NCBI RefSeq assembly: GCF_965363235.1
Contig: NC_134844.1
Location: 91,102,664 to 91,166,663, forward strand
Source of the DNA: Mytilus galloprovincialis
Taxonomy: Eukaryota; Mollusca; Bivalvia; Mytilida; Mytilidae
Direction of reading: 5' to 3'
Length of the DNA stretch: 64,000 nt
In this document: in pieces, positions 10,732 through 24,597 of the stretch
How the letters are laid out: each line of letters begins with the position of its first letter
How positions within the stretch are numbered: the first letter of the stretch is position 1
Position numbers and translations under genes: made by a program
Notes under the pieces: model-generated
What the model was told of the DNA's origin: nothing
Databases searched by the model: none
Seen by the model: only the letters and a program-made list of their open reading frames with translations

Positions 10732-12285
10732 TAAAGTGCTGATCATGATTTGGAACATTAAAATATCAGTTAAGTATTAATTTAAAATAACGCAAATTGA
10801 TAAAACACGGTTTTACACAATTAAAGAGAAATTTTTAACTGTTGCATATGTATAGATAGTTTTCTCAATTCAAATCAAAACATACTTTCAGCCATTTCAA
10901 TAGTTTTATAGTTTGTTCTTGCATTGTTACTCTACACCACTGTCCAAGATAAGTAGAAGGTTGGTGCCTTAAAAAACATGTTCTTAATGTGCCTGCCCCA
11001 AGTCCGGACCCGGTAATTGGTTGTTGTTGTTTCATTTCTTGCGTATGTGCTTATTAAAGTTTACTCTGCAATATTGAAGGATGTACATTTGTCTGTTTTT
11101 ATATAAATTCACTTAATTTGCATTTTGATGGATCGATATATCATTGAAAATTATACCACATCTCAGTCTTTTTTTTCAAGTAGTTTCTGCTACTTTCAAT
11201 TTAATGTTATCCTGTTTGAAAGTTTTAATTTTACCCAGTTGAATCAATGAAGCTGTATTTTATTTGAACCTACCAGAACAATATACGAATTTCTAATTTG
11301 ATCCTTCTCTGTATCTGTTAACCTCACTATATCACTGTTAAGTGGCCCTACATCTTTTGGTGCTGATGTATTTAGGTCTGGGGTAGCGGCTCTACATGAT
11401 ATGGCATTGGAAGCAAATAAATGGAGATCATAATTACTCTTTTCTACAGATTGACAACTTGGCTTAATAAATATGTCCAAGTTGTCTCCAGTTATTTTCA
11501 GCAGGGGACTTCCCTCTAAATAATCTGTTAATTTTTTGTTGGAATTTTTTCCACACTCTTCTATCAACCTCTGCTTACTTGCAGTTGACAATGTAAGCCC
11601 AATCTTGTTAAGTCGACTTAAAAGCTAAATAAATGAAGATAATGTTATTCAATATATATAATTTTCAGAATTAACAAAATACAGTTTAGGGATTTTTTTT
11701 CTATCATGTCCAGCCTGTATCTGCCTAAGTAGTCATACATATAAAATAGCAATATAATTATCAAATATACTGTTATTTATAAGTTTAATTATGTAAATGA
11801 AATTTTGAACTAAAAAGGATGTAAATTTTAGGTCTAGAAAATTATTGACCTTATCTATTTATTCAAATTATTTGAGTACAAGAAACATTTGTAATTATCT
11901 CATATCATTCATGTAAAGCATAATGACTGTTCTTAAGCATTGTATTCTACACTTTTTGACCTAAATTAAAATCTTTTTTGATGGCTGAGTTTTAGCAATT
12001 AATTTTCAGTGTGGTGTATAAACATATAGTCGTAGAAATTAATTATCTCTCTTTACGCCGTATCTCATGCATTATTCTCAACATCAGTCAATATCATAGC
12101 TGCAATTGAAATTCCATAGAATATAATGATGCTTGCAGTCAAATAGTTTTACTGAGGTCCAATAGTTGGAAACTATTGACTGGTTCAATAGTTCAGTGCT
12201 TGCAATTTAAAAAAATATTAAATATATTGTGTACTTATTTTATAAAGAAAATATTGACAGAGGTATAACAAGCTAGTATACGTAC

Positions 12286-12448
12286 CGATTATCAGGTTAT
12301 CTGCATGTTGATATCGTAAAATATCAGCTGCGAGACATAATATGAAGCTTTTTGTCGAGTGAGCGTAGCGAACGAGATCAAAAAGCCTTCATATAGTGTC
12401 AAGCAGCTGATATTTTACAATATAAATATGCAGATAATCTGATAATCG
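12286..12448. mobile_element. Imperfect inverted-repeat element in an intron
   Basis: Arms of about 70 bp share GATTATC, TATCTGCAT, AAAATATCAGCTGC and the sequence CTTTTTG/CAAAAAG. The loop is AGTGAGCGTAGCGAACGAG. It lies between the last two exons of the minus-strand DUF6589 gene. Confidence 0.65.
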
Positions 12449-13962
12449 ATTTATCGGGCTATATTTGCGTGTTTCGGAAGTGTTTTCTTTGTTTCACCAG
12501 CACACAAAAGATGACTTGATAAGTTCGGGTCAAAGTTATTAACGTCGGTTCAAACATTATGACGTCGCTGATATGTCCGGGTCAAAGTTATTAAGGCCGG
12601 GTCAACGTATTTGACGTCACAAAGACATGATACGGAATAATATTAAGAGCTGAACAGAGTGATATAGACAGTGGGACGACCGATAAAGTATATTACCATA
12701 TCCTCAGCACGTCCCCTAATACATAATGCTGTTATCAATCTCTGATAAGCACTTAATTCTGGATTTCTGGTAAACATAATAACTCCATAAACTAATGCTA
12801 TTGCCTCCTTTATTTTCTCATCAGCAGTTTTAGTGTGCTCTTTTACAAAAGTTGCTTCCAGCAATTGCAACAGCGATGGGGTTCTATGTTAAAAAAGAGT
12901 TTTAATACATGTTATACGTTTGATAAGTGATTTAATATCATGTTTATTGTTTACTGTAGATTCAGAAAATTAGCCTTTATTGACATCTTCTGACCACAGG
13001 AAAATGGATTACGGTGTTGAATCCTCTGATCATAGATCATATAATTATTAAGATATCAAATTGCCAAACCCATTAAAAACATTAAATATGATTCACTTGT
13101 GGAAGCCATAATTTCCTGAATTAATAACCCAAAACTTGAGTTCACCTCTTCTTTTTGGTGATTTTGTATTGCTTCATCTTTAGTTTTCTATGTTATTTTG
13201 TTTATCCATGTTTTGTTTTTATTCATGGTACTGTCAATTTTCTGTGTCTTGAGATTCTTCATCATTTACCCTCATTCTATTTTCAATCCTTAAAAACTAA
13301 ATGAAGGACAAAAAAATAAAATAATTAACATATCAAAACAATAATTAACTGATTATAATGATTATAAACAAAGGCAAAGATAATAATCTGAGAATGTGTA
13401 AATAAAACTTTTTTTCTTCATCTGAAATAAAAAGAAAAACTGAAATAAAACTAAACCAAACGACTTCTCTAAATGTTGTAAGTAGGCAAGTCAAAAGTCA
13501 GTTATCATATTATCAGTGGCATGTTTAATTAAACTGCTCACTGAAAACACAACACCATCTTTCGAAAACCTCAATTTTACTAGGAGAGCATTATTTCTTT
13601 ACTTTGCATACCTGATAGAAAGATAAATAATGTTAATGCCTTGTACTGTATCAAGGTAATAGATGAAAGGGCTATATTAAATAGCCCTTTCTCCTATCAC
13701 TGTAACGTCAGAAATATTGTGTGCATTCATTTTGCTAAATTTCAACAAAAGATTTAGATTTTAGTGAATGCTGCATACAGTAAATTTAAAAAAATATTTA
13801 TATTAGGAAAAGTTATACCATGCAAGATTAGATCAATTATAAAAACATACAGAAATTTCTGAATTTACAGTATTTATCAGCAAGGTATCTTACTCCTGTG
13901 CAGACCTAAAAAGTTAACTATTTAAATATCACTCACACTACCAGAAAATTCAATCGATTTAA

Positions 13963-14124
13963 GAAATAATTCATGGAAGCCATAGATTATTGGAAATTTA
14001 CACATGGCCTGGGCCGTGATATTCGAATTTTATCCTGAGCGTTAGCGAGGGATAAAATTAACGAATATCACGGCCCAGGCCATGTGTAAATTTCCAATAA
14101 TCTATGGCTTCCATGAATTATTTC
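13963..14124. mobile_element. Near-perfect foldback element
   Basis: The two arms, each about 75 bp, contain ATTCATGGAAGCCATAGAT and its complement, and GGCCTGGGCCGTGATATTCG and its complement. They surround a 14-base loop (TGAGCGTTAGCGAG). It is intronic in the minus-strand DUF6589 gene. Confidence 0.8.
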
Positions 14125-15048
14125 GATTCTAATAGGACAAATACGATCATTAAAAAAACTGAAGCGAGGGTGGGTAAAGCTGTGTGTGTGGCTGTTATTT
14201 TTTACTCCCTGTTAGATAAAGATCAAACATTCTAATTAATCCGTAGCTTGCATGGATTATTTCGTGAACAACCGCTAAAATAAAGATCTGTTTCAATCTC
14301 AAAACCAACACAATTGTCATTTTTATTTACATGTTTTTCTCGTAAGCTACCGTCAAATCCAAAGTTGACATTTCGTAACTAAGGAGCCGCCATGTTGACT
14401 TGCTGAAATCAGTAAATATGCGAATAATGCAATAGAATAGAAAATCAAACAAAACCTACCTTGATAATCAATTTTAATACAATAGTAAACAACATTTCAA
14501 TGGTTCACGTAACAGAAAACTTTCAACTCTAGCGTTTTCATTTGTATGACGTCATGTTTTGAAATGACTTAAATGCGTCAAAAACATTAATGGACTTTCG
14601 CGGAATTTTATTTCATTTTTATTTTGATGGTTTCTCCGAGGTCTTGTGCATTACTTCTTTTTATTTTGCATCCGAATAAGAATAAAAGTGATTTTGTCTT
14701 TTTTTAATTGCAATTTTTAAAACAATAAAATCGACAAAGGGTTTGCAAATAGGTTTCAATACATGTGGATTTACGTGGGAGGTATATTGTAACAGCCATT
14801 ATTATGTACACCACGGAGTCTGCGCTAAGTATAGATATATCGAGAATTTTATCACAGTGTTGTTTACAAAGCGAAAGAAGCACGTCATATAAGAATTCAA
14901 TGTAATATAACTTTTTTCCTGGTAAATGAGTAATTTTCAAATAGATAACAAAAAAATAATTAAAATAAAATAAAATAGTTAAATGAATGTAAATAAATTT
15001 TATATGTCTGGGCTGTAAATATATATATATGTATATATATATATATAC

Positions 15049-15210
15049 CTCGTCTAAACATCAACCCAACAATGTTAGATCTGTAAATTTGCTTTCGCAA
15101 ATTTTTGGTTCTTCCCTCGCCGGGATTCGAACCCATGCTACTGTGATATCGTGACACCAAATCGCCTGCACTGCAGCCGTCCCGCTAGACCACACGACCA
15201 CCTGGGCTCT
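15049..15210 (-). mobile_element. tRNA-derived SINE, near full length
   Basis: On the minus strand it begins AGAGCCCAGGTGGTCG, with an A-box-like TGGTCTAGCGGG (15181-15192) and a perfect B box GGTTCGAATCCC (15122-15133). A shared body follows and ends GTTTAGACGAG beside an AT microsatellite. The 8248-8340 insertion is the same family. The tRNA part does not look like a functional tRNA gene because no 3' acceptor arm closes it. Confidence 0.8.
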
Positions 15211-16008
15211 CATATATGTGTGTAATTATGAATATTTTAAAATTTTCACCTGTCTTTCATTTCTTCCAAAATTTCTCTTGTCATATCAGTATTTTCATCT
15301 GCAAGGGATTCCATGGATTTTTTCCTCATTAAAACACTCTGTTCACCTTGACGCTTGGTGGAAACCTGCATACATTCATTAGTGATTACCTTTAAAAAGT
15401 TCTTATTAGCGTTTATAGGATTCATACTCTGGTCTGGTACATCTGAAAAGTTTGATTAATTTATGTTTAATCTGACATAATCAGAAATAGAAATTATTTG
15501 TTTAATGAAATTTTCATTACTGTAAAACAATTATTACAAAAACATTGCATGCATGTGAAATAGATAAATGATAAAGGGGGAGACAATTAATTATGTTTTA
15601 AGGGTTATTTCCCTTTGAACAATACTGATATTAAGCTTTGTTGATATTTAAGTGTTTAGCTGGAAGAAAATCCTTTATCTATATATCTGATATAGGGGAA
15701 ATTTCTCCCAAGTTCATGCAGCAACCAATTACCAAATATTAAAGTTATATTTTAAATTTATTCAAATTGATAACCGACTACTAGGGTTTTCACCTCTGTT
15801 AATTGGTACAGGAAACAATTCTTTGCAAACAGCTTTACCATTTGTTCTTGGTCTAGTATATCCATGTTCATTGTCAATGTTATTGGTCGGTTTTCTAAAG
15901 AATACATGTAAATTAAATGCATACAATTTCTTTCATAAGTATACATAAATACACAATTCCACATGGTTATATCTTAAGTACAAATAAGTGATTCTTTCCT
16001 TTTGTTTA

Positions 16009-16469
16009 GGCCGAAAAAAAAAAGATATGTGTTTCCGGTAACATCATTTTGAAAAATAGGGTCGGTAGGTCGGAATTCTTTTTTTTTTTTTTTTTTTTTT
16101 TTTTTTGACATCGTAAATGAAATCCGGAAAATTATCATGTTTTTTCCAAGTCCGGATCCGTAATTAGTTTCAAAAACCGGAAGTGTGCCATTTGCAATGT
16201 TTTTGAAGCACCTGCTGTGCTAATTTCTTGGATTTTAACCTATTTGGAATACCTTTTGACATTAATAAAATGTTTTACTGGCTTTCTATGCAAGAGGAAG
16301 CAAGAGAGAAAAAATATTATGTCATCTATCAGAAGCCTGTGTCAAAAACAGGGTCGGTTGATAATTTTTTTTTTTTTTTTTTTGGAAGATCCAATAAAAA
16401 AGTTAGGGTCGGGGCTAAAAAACAGGGTCGGTCGGGTTACCGGAAACACTGATCTTTTTTTTCTCGGCC
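16009..16469. mobile_element. TIR element with poly-T tracts
   Basis: The left end GGCCGAAAAAAAAAAGAT followed by GTGTTTCCGGTAAC is matched in reverse by GTTACCGGAAACACTGATC and TCTCGGCC at the right end. Internal AGGGTCGG motifs occur on both sides and two long T-runs lie inside (about 16079-16106 and 16365-16383). It is noncoding, and TTA flanks both ends. Confidence 0.75.
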
Positions 16470-18432
16470 TTAGTGAAATTTCATATGTTTATAAACAATA
16501 TTATGGCAATTCACATTTAACCTACTCAATCTTTAACCTTTTACCTTGATAGCCCAACATGCTGAACTAGAAAAGTTAATGTAATTTGACATTTGATATG
16601 AAATCTGAATCAAATAATTTAAAGTTTACTATTTATCATAACTAAACCATAGAAAAAATACTCCTGAAATGTAATTACTTGCTTATCTCAGAAATATTAA
16701 TCTTTACATGTATCTTCAAGTATAAATTGGATTTTCATTGCTGGTAAGACAAATTGTCAAGCAGACCTGATCATTTATATTTTTGAAAACCTGTACTGAG
16801 TTTAATAAATTAATCAAACTGTACAATTATGATTTCATTTACATTTTAACCTTTGAAATAAGTAATTGTCCTGGGTTTAATTATAACTATCAAGGAATGG
16901 TTTCATTTAACTACTGAGAAAAAATTAAAAATAAAAGGTATTGTGATATGATTTAATAGAGTTCAACCCATTGAAAGTATCAAACTAATCCAAGTCCACT
17001 TTCATGAAGATAAAGTAACCAATATATTTAAATAAGACATTACTCACTGTAATTCAATAGGTATATTGAAATGACCTGAAGATATTTGTCTGCTGTAATC
17101 ATGTTCTCTGAAATTTTATAAAAGTATATGTATATTTCAGGTAATTTCCATTACCATGCCTATTCCTTTTTTTTACAAATGTGAACATTTTTTTCACATA
17201 AAAGTAATCTTAAAATTTTTAGCTTTTGGATGATAATAATTCTCTGTTTTTATCATTTAGACAATATATAGATATAACCAATGGTGTAATTACTGACTCC
17301 AAAGAGTGATTACCCTTTTATTTAAAAAAAAAAAATCATTCAAACTAATATATTCCTTACACCTTTCTTACAGTGTCCTAGTACAAGAATTTATCTGGGG
17401 AATCAAAATCATATCGGGTGAGGGAAAAATATATTAAGTCTATAAAGAAACTAAAAAAAAAATCAATGTTATAAGGGAGATAATTCTAATTAAGGTATAT
17501 AATTTGAAATTTATAAAGACAATACCCTTTCAAATTGCTATAAATTACCATAAATCGGGTTGACAAGGTTTATTTTTCTAATTACTGTATTCAAAGAATG
17601 TGTTGTATGAGAATTTATCGTGACACTCATATTATATTTATGAGGCTTTTAGTATAGGGTTAAAATTGTTCTTAATGTGCATTAATACCCACGAGTATAG
17701 CGGTGAGAAATCTTCATCTTTGCTTTTAGCTCTGTCTTCTTTAACTAATGGACCTGGCATAATACTGTAATCAATAAAAAAATAGCATATTTCAAGATAT
17801 CCATGTTATTATTCAAAAAATTAAAAGCATCAAAAAATAGACTTCAAACTGTTTCGTCCCTGCCAAGGGTACTCATCAGGTAGCTTATAGGCTGCCACTA
17901 CAGTTTTACATTTTGCTTTTATTTCGCTATTTTCAACTTGTATTGAAAACACTAGGATATGAATTCAGTCATAAAGTTCAGTGTTTAAGAGTTTATTTTT
18001 CTTCTTCTTAAAAATAATGAAGAGGCTGCAGTCTTTTTAAACATGTACTCCATTTCCTCTCTTTATATTTTGCACTGTTAATGATAAAAGTAGAATTGAA
18101 ACTGCCTCTTCCATTGGTATACCAAAGGCTACATATCTGGTGTTGTTGTTTTTTTTATCAATAATTGGCTAACAAATTCAGTTTCTTATTTACATTTGGT
18201 TTTAAAATTATACAATCAGTAGCTGATGATAGACTTTTAATTAAAAAACAGAGAATCACCATCACATTTTTATAAATAGAGCATCATGAAAAAAAATATT
18301 TCAACTGGTTAATCTTTGTATAATTTGAATACAGTTGAATTGTTAAATGTACACATATCAAGACAAACCCACCATAATTGCAATGAATCTTCTACACTTG
18401 TATCTGCATGGACTGCTACTGCTGCACTTAAA

Positions 18433-19620
18433 CTGAAATAAATTCAATAAAAACAGAGCATAAATGTTACTTTTCAATTTAAATGATATAAGATGTTTCT
18501 ACTTACAAAAGTTGTATAAATCTAACAAAATTCAATATTTTGTTAGTTTAAAGCATAAACTATCTTACTGTAGTATATCTTTTGTATTTGTATTACTCAA
18601 TATTTAATATGTAGTTTAATATTGATTTGTGACTTCATCAGTTGCTTGTATATTTTTTTTGGTTTCCTTTTTGCAATTCATTTGATTGTTGGAACCTAAA
18701 AATCTCTACTTTTTTCAAATAGTATTTTATGTCTAATTCCAAAACAGTCTGACACATTTATTTATTTTTTATTTTTTTTCATGGTGTGATTTCAACTGTT
18801 TCTTTTGTCTCCAGGTGCAAAATTATACATATACTTTTTATGGATATGATTTTTTGCATAAAGGCAAAACTGTAATCATGGTAATAGAAATTTACCAGTT
18901 TCAAGACAAGAAGAAAAGCACTAAATGTTAGGTTAGAGTGTATAAATATGAATTTGAGACATTAAACTTAAGCATCTAAGCAGGTAGAATAATATCAACA
19001 CCTGGTGCTTAAAAGTTTGGTCTGACAAAAATCTAACTTGAAAATAAAACATGAACAAATTTTCATTTTTTCAAACTTATATATTGTACACAAAATATGT
19101 TAAGGTCAATCAGCTTTTAATGATTTATGATAATTATTTATGTAGATAAAGATTTCATACGAGACAAAGACTCTCCAGACTGTGTGGGTGTGTTTTTTTT
19201 TGTGTTCATATGCTCTTGATAAGACCAAATAAAAAAAATATGTGTGATTCTTATTAACATATACATGTACCCTCCCTTATTTAAAATTAAAAAAAAAAGC
19301 CTACATAATACATTCAAGTTTTTTTTGTCAATTTTCAATAAGCACTGTTAATTCTGAATGTCCCTCCATTAGTCTCATCATGTAAAATAGTCCCTACCTA
19401 CATACCTTTTCTTGTCATTTAGGGTGCAATCAACAGTTTTTTTCTATGACGTCACATTTTGAGGGACCATGCATAAGTGACCCTTAGTGGTGGACTGATT
19501 AATAAAGATACTTGTATAAAACTAGATATCACTGGAATCAGAATGTTCTCTAGTTTATAATGAAATAAAAATAATGTGTACTTTTAATATATTAAAAATA
19601 TTCCATCCAATGAACATGGG
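18433..19620. other. No gene recognised between the two DUF6589 genes
   Basis: AT-rich sequence separating the 5' end of the minus-strand gene from module copy 2. No zinc-finger exon belonging to the minus-strand gene could be found here. Confidence 0.5.
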
Positions 19621-22003
19621 GGGAAAAAGGTCTAATTTGAACATAAAAAAACTTGAAACCAGGTCATGTGCACACCCATGAAGACATGATCCATGCACAT
19701 TTTACATAATCAAAACTGTATGAAATTTGTAGGTTTTTACCTGGCCTTTCAAAAAAATCTTGTTTCAGGGTACGGTTTCCTGCTCCGAAAAGAGCTACAG
19801 TGGCTGCAAATAAGTTTTCAATTTTCACTGCCAAAAAAATAGGATGTTTACAGTGTTGTCTCCCCTCAAAACATGTAAAGTTAATATAATTTTTAAAATT
19901 ATTTCAATCATTCAACCTGTTTTAATTGAAAGCTAATTAACTAATTTTTACAATCAAATACAAAAAACATGATACTTTTTCACCAATTGAGTAAATAAAC
20001 AGGGGTTTCCCTCCATGGTTATTTTTAGTCGGGGAATAATCCCTAGTTTTTTATACGAAACTGTTTATAGCACCCTAAGGAAAAAGTAGTTCCAGTCTAA
20101 TCCGCAGCAAATAACCGAAAGCATCCGAAGGGCCGATGGCAGTGTTTGTATAGAAAGGGAATTAGGGTAATAAGACCCGTCACGGCCTGGCTGGGGAATT
20201 GGGTAGGCAAATGCTCACATTAATCTGTACCGATACAGGCTCCAAATGTCCTCCTTTATACGCCATAACTATGGTGGTGCTCCTATTTAAAGAAGGCTCA
20301 TACGGAGACAAGAAGAAGTATGACCCGAACGATAACGCTGTATGGAGTTTGCACCATGCCTGTGTTGTGGCTTAAGCAAAAGCAAATATTTTGGCCTTTT
20401 CAGTAAAAGAAGTGAACTTGACAATATTAAACCAAACCTGCAACTTTTATTCGAAAATACTATTGACTTTAGATTAATCAGCAATACTGTTATTTGTGAT
20501 CATTGTGTAAATATTGTTAAAACTTTCAAAAATATCAAAGAGAAATTATCTCATGCAATTTTAAATTCAGTTAATGTCAATAATAAACCAATCACAAATC
20601 AACTTATAAAAACTCCAACTGCTAAGAACAGTAAGAAGAGATTGGCCCCAACACCAGCATCAGAATTGAGATTCAAATTAACACCCAAAAGAGAACCAGT
20701 TATTTCATCTCTGGTCCGTTCATTCGAGAAGTTGAATACTAGTCTAACAGTAAAGGAAAGATCAGGTGTTTCTAGACGGCGCATTGATTTTGACAATGGC
20801 CATGACCATTCATATACCAAGGATTCACCTTCATGTGACCTCAGACAAATCAGCGACCAAGATAGTAACCTAGCTGATTGAGGCTTTACTGTGCCAAAAT
20901 TTGGATAGGTATATATATAATAATAATAAATGAATAAATAAACTTTATTTGGAGTCTGTAAGGTATACAAACAGAGACAACATATGCTGAAGTGAGCTTT
21001 TAACCGACATATATCACTGGCTTAATTTATGATTTAAGATAACCAGACTCTTAATGCAGCCACACAAAGTATATTTGAGAAGTGAATCTTCTGTACAATA
21101 CATTTTAATTGACAATCAAGACTAATTTTAACATGTAACATAAAATGTTGATATTAACATGTACATGTAAGTATCTTTGTCATAAATGGTTAGAGTGATG
21201 ATACAGATCATAACATCTTAAGTTCACAGAAGTATAACACTGAGCTTTCTTATACATTTATACATGTATGTATGTCCTCCAATTGCATAATAAGGGTTTT
21301 TTGGCGCTGTCTTTCTTCTTTTAGTTGGACACCAGGTTCGAGCCCTGGGAACCCGAAGCAATTACTATATTGGAATGGATATATATACTGTATACTGTAC
21401 ATGATCATCATATATATATATATATGCATGTACCATATGGTTTAAAATAGACACATGCATGTAGCATATATATAGAGAGATATAAAAAAAAATCTTCTGT
21501 TTACAATGATCAAAATATTTGGTTGACATGGTTGTGTAAATAAGATACAACTAATTTTTAATATTGACGTTTCAGTATCTTTGTACCGGTACTATAGGTA
21601 AGAGTTATCATGGTTATTGTACCAGTAGAATAGCACAACAATTGTATAGATATATATATATGTGAACTACTATAATCTTGGTGATGGACTAATATGTATG
21701 TCTTTATATATAATCCTACTAAATTGGATATATGTCTTGTGCATTGTATAACTTCATTTCATTAGATAGTTTTTCTTAGGTGCCATGATTGACTCTTTTT
21801 TTTTTTATTCTGCTTTTTCTGTCAATGTCTGACTCTTTGTAAATCATCTAACCTTCATGCTGTTGCATTATGTACTCATACAACCTATTATTATATAGTA
21901 TTCCATAGTTTCTGAACTTTTAATTACCTTATGAAATATAATTGAAATGAATGTACATAACACTCATAAAGTCTTTAAAATCTCCTCATGTGGGAAATAA
22001 TCT
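19621..22003 (+). mobile_element. Copy 2 of the 5' module of the DUF6589 transposon
   Basis: Collinear with 5448-8967. It holds the upstream region, exon 1 of the plus-strand transposase and the start of intron 1 with a family D repeat (21250-21860). It lacks the LINE and SINE of copy 1 and carries 156 bp (20161-20316) not present there. Unlike copy 1, it continues into the remaining transposase exons, so this copy shows the original arrangement. Confidence 0.85.
21250..21860 (+). repeat. Family D repeat, copy in module 2
   Basis: Same start, B box and end as the copy near 8100. It is the uninterrupted counterpart of the copy that took the SINE insertion at 8248. Confidence 0.65.
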
Positions 22004-23384
22004 TCATCATATTAAAAATCTATAATTCAATGTCCAAATAATGTCAAATACATGTAGACTTTATGTTATGGAAAATGGAAAATAATGACATTTTGTTTTA
22101 AAATTTATGATTTTATTTTTAAACTCTTTGAAATATGACTATTTAATTCAATAAATATGAAATTGTACTTGAAGACTTCCAGTTAATTGTATTGAAAACT
22201 TGACTTTTTAATATTTATAATTTATAGTTAGAGAACATCAATAAAGTTGACCATTTTAAATATTTCTGAAGAAAAAGATGATGATAGTCTCAAAATCATT
22301 TTTTTGCAGTGAGTATGACAGTATTTGCAAAGAGATCAGCAAGCAGCTTTCTGAACTTGGAAACACAAAGAGCCTTCTTTTGAAGAATGATATTGGAAGA
22401 CTACAGAATTCTGACATGTTTTCAGCATGTATTCTTGAAATGAATACACACTGTCCAGCCTTGCTACAGGTTAATGATTTTTAAAGCTTCAACAAAAGTT
22501 GTGAAATCAAGGTTTAACAATCACACATTCTGGTATAAGCTTCATCAACATTCAGGTTTAATTTGTTTATAGAAATGTCAATAATTTACACTTTTGCAAA
22601 ATCTAAACAGATGGTTACCATGGTGCCTTAAGGCCCTGGGGAGAACACTATGTGTTTATTGTAGTTTTCACTATTAAGTTGACTCAAATTTTGACAGTGC
22701 ACATTTGAATCTTTAAGCTGACAGCAAGAATTGCATGTACAATTATAATGTCAGGGGAAAAATCTTTCCAACATTGATAATATCATTATTGAATATCAAT
22801 GCATATTTAGGTTTATTTCATTTTATAAATTTCATGGTAACACTAGCTTCCCTGTTGCACTTGGATCAAGGGTGATTTCAAAAATGGCAATCTTTTATTA
22901 AAGCTAGACATACATGACATACTGTTGTTTATATTATATAGCTTTGTTAATGTGTAATCATAATATTGTATTTGATATGCCATCCAAGGGCCCTTATTAG
23001 ATGAAATTCAACTATTCTATTCTATATTAGCTACTTATTAAAGATGTTGTCGAATAATGATAAACAACATATATATATTTTATATTAGATGTTAAGTATT
23101 CCCATTTTCATGATTGTAAAATGAACATTGACAAGAAAGACATTTAAACAATTTACTATTATAGGTTTTAGTACATTCCTTAGGAAAACATGAGTCAATA
23201 GAGAAAAGAGTAGCCACTATAGCAACAATGTATGGAGTAGAAATGTATGTGCATCTTGCATTCAAAAGATCTTCTCAGCTTTGTTGATTCGTTGCCATGC
23301 AGATAATAAGGTATAAACAGTTCATTCTTTGATGGAGTATATTAACAAGAGACAATATTGCACAATATACATAGAAAAATTATA

Positions 23385-23610
23385 CAAGTTATCAATGAAC
23401 AGGGCTTTTATTACAGTTCTTCTTCATTTGTTCTTCTTGACGATCGATGTAGCGTATTTAACAATGACCAAATCATGCATACCCTACAACGCAGTCAAGA
23501 TGGTCCCTATCATCGACTTTAGTTGTACTATTGATAAAATTAAACCACAGTTTAGTCTTGCTCACCATCCGCCTCAGAGTGACAATTTTTGGTCCTATTA
23601 TTAGGTCCCT
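23385..23610 (+). repeat. Dispersed repeat, possibly a diverged family A relative
   Basis: ATCAATGAACAGGGC, GTTCTTCTTGACGATCGATG and CATGCATACCCTACAAC are shared in order with 27085-27280 and 32030-32115. Intronic in the DUF6589 gene. Confidence 0.4.
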
Positions 23611-24597
23611 TCTCCAATGAGGAGTTTTCAAAACAAATTATTATCATGATTATGACAAAAGATAATTCATGATTAGTAATTAGGTGATAATGGGATGAAA
23701 TTTCAATATTGCCAGCAAAAATTTTGATTAAAAACAATTTTACAAATTCTATTTTTTTAAATTAATCATGAAGATCATGCAAAAATTGGTATAAAAAAAT
23801 TACTTTGGAGGTGAAATATCTAGATTAACCTTGTTTTGTATAAAATGAACAGATTATGTCAGAAGGATAAATTTGATATTTTTCAAGAGCAAATCATCAT
23901 GATAAGCAATCTTTAATTAAAAACCATTAACAGATTATTACAGATCTTTTCTTCTTTAATATTATTGAATACAAATAGTCACCAGATATTGCATGTTTTC
24001 TTTCTTATTTTAGTTATTAAATCGATTGCATAGCATACATCTGACATTATCTGAAAGTTCAAAAAGAAACATCATCAGAGAATTTGGTGAACAGCTGGAA
24101 GAAAAATTGATAAAAGATGTTTTTGATGGAAAAAATGGCAAACTCAATGGGGACAATTTAGACATTCGTGTTAATACAAATGATGTTCGAATGACCAACA
24201 AAAACAAGGACTACCACTTTTTCGCTACAAATTTTGTTTTAAACAGAATTTCAACTGAAAAACAGCCTATTGTGCACCATGACTCCCCTGAATCAAGCCT
24301 GGAAATCTTCTTACCAAATGAAGCCGAGATATTGGTGTATAAAAATAGCCTAAAGATTCTTTTAGGACGTATTCTTGTTGAATTCATGCCAGGATTTCAA
24401 TGGATGAAGAAAGTTTTGCCAGATCATATAGATCATCCTCACAAAGAAGAGATGAAAAGAAAATCTGTGGTACATATGCTCCCTCTTTCCTTGAACAACG
24501 AATGCTCCTATGACGGATGTGTCAGAATTATGGATGAATATATTGAAATGATTAACAGATGGTATAGAAAAGCTGGCAGAGGTTGGTATTTTCCATG

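Larger units (their letters stand above)
11244..18432 (-). pseudogene. DUF6589-type transposase gene fragment, minus strand
   Basis: Exons in transcript order: 18432-18373, 17764-17693, 17107-17048, 15894-15794, 15442-15250, 12883-12697 and 11624-11270 (the frame stays open to 11244). Each has an AG acceptor and GT donor, and the phases join without a break across all seven, which is strong support for the model. The exon at 12883-12697 carries ALVYGVIMFTRNPELSAYQR and ALCIRGRAEDM. The exon at 11624 begins LLSRLNKIGLTLS and includes ITGDNLDIFI, the GDN-x-D motif of the DUF6589 family. Both align with exons 3 and 4 of the plus-strand gene at 20342-29544, but at clearly lower identity, so this is another lineage and not a recent copy. 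The N-terminal zinc-finger exon and all exons after the GDN-x-D exon are missing. The exons themselves hold no stops. The small exons at 18432, 17764 and 17107 rest on splice sites and phase only. Confidence 0.75.

Noticed and set aside
15115..15210. Possible tRNA gene on the minus strand
   Set aside because: A and B boxes are present, but the acceptor stem does not close and the unit continues into a SINE body.
16217..16549. 110-codon ORF with a phenylalanine run
   Set aside because: It is an open frame over poly-T in a noncoding TIR element.
20599..20970. 123-codon minus-strand ORF
   Set aside because: It is antisense to the transposase zinc-finger exon and has no motif of its own.
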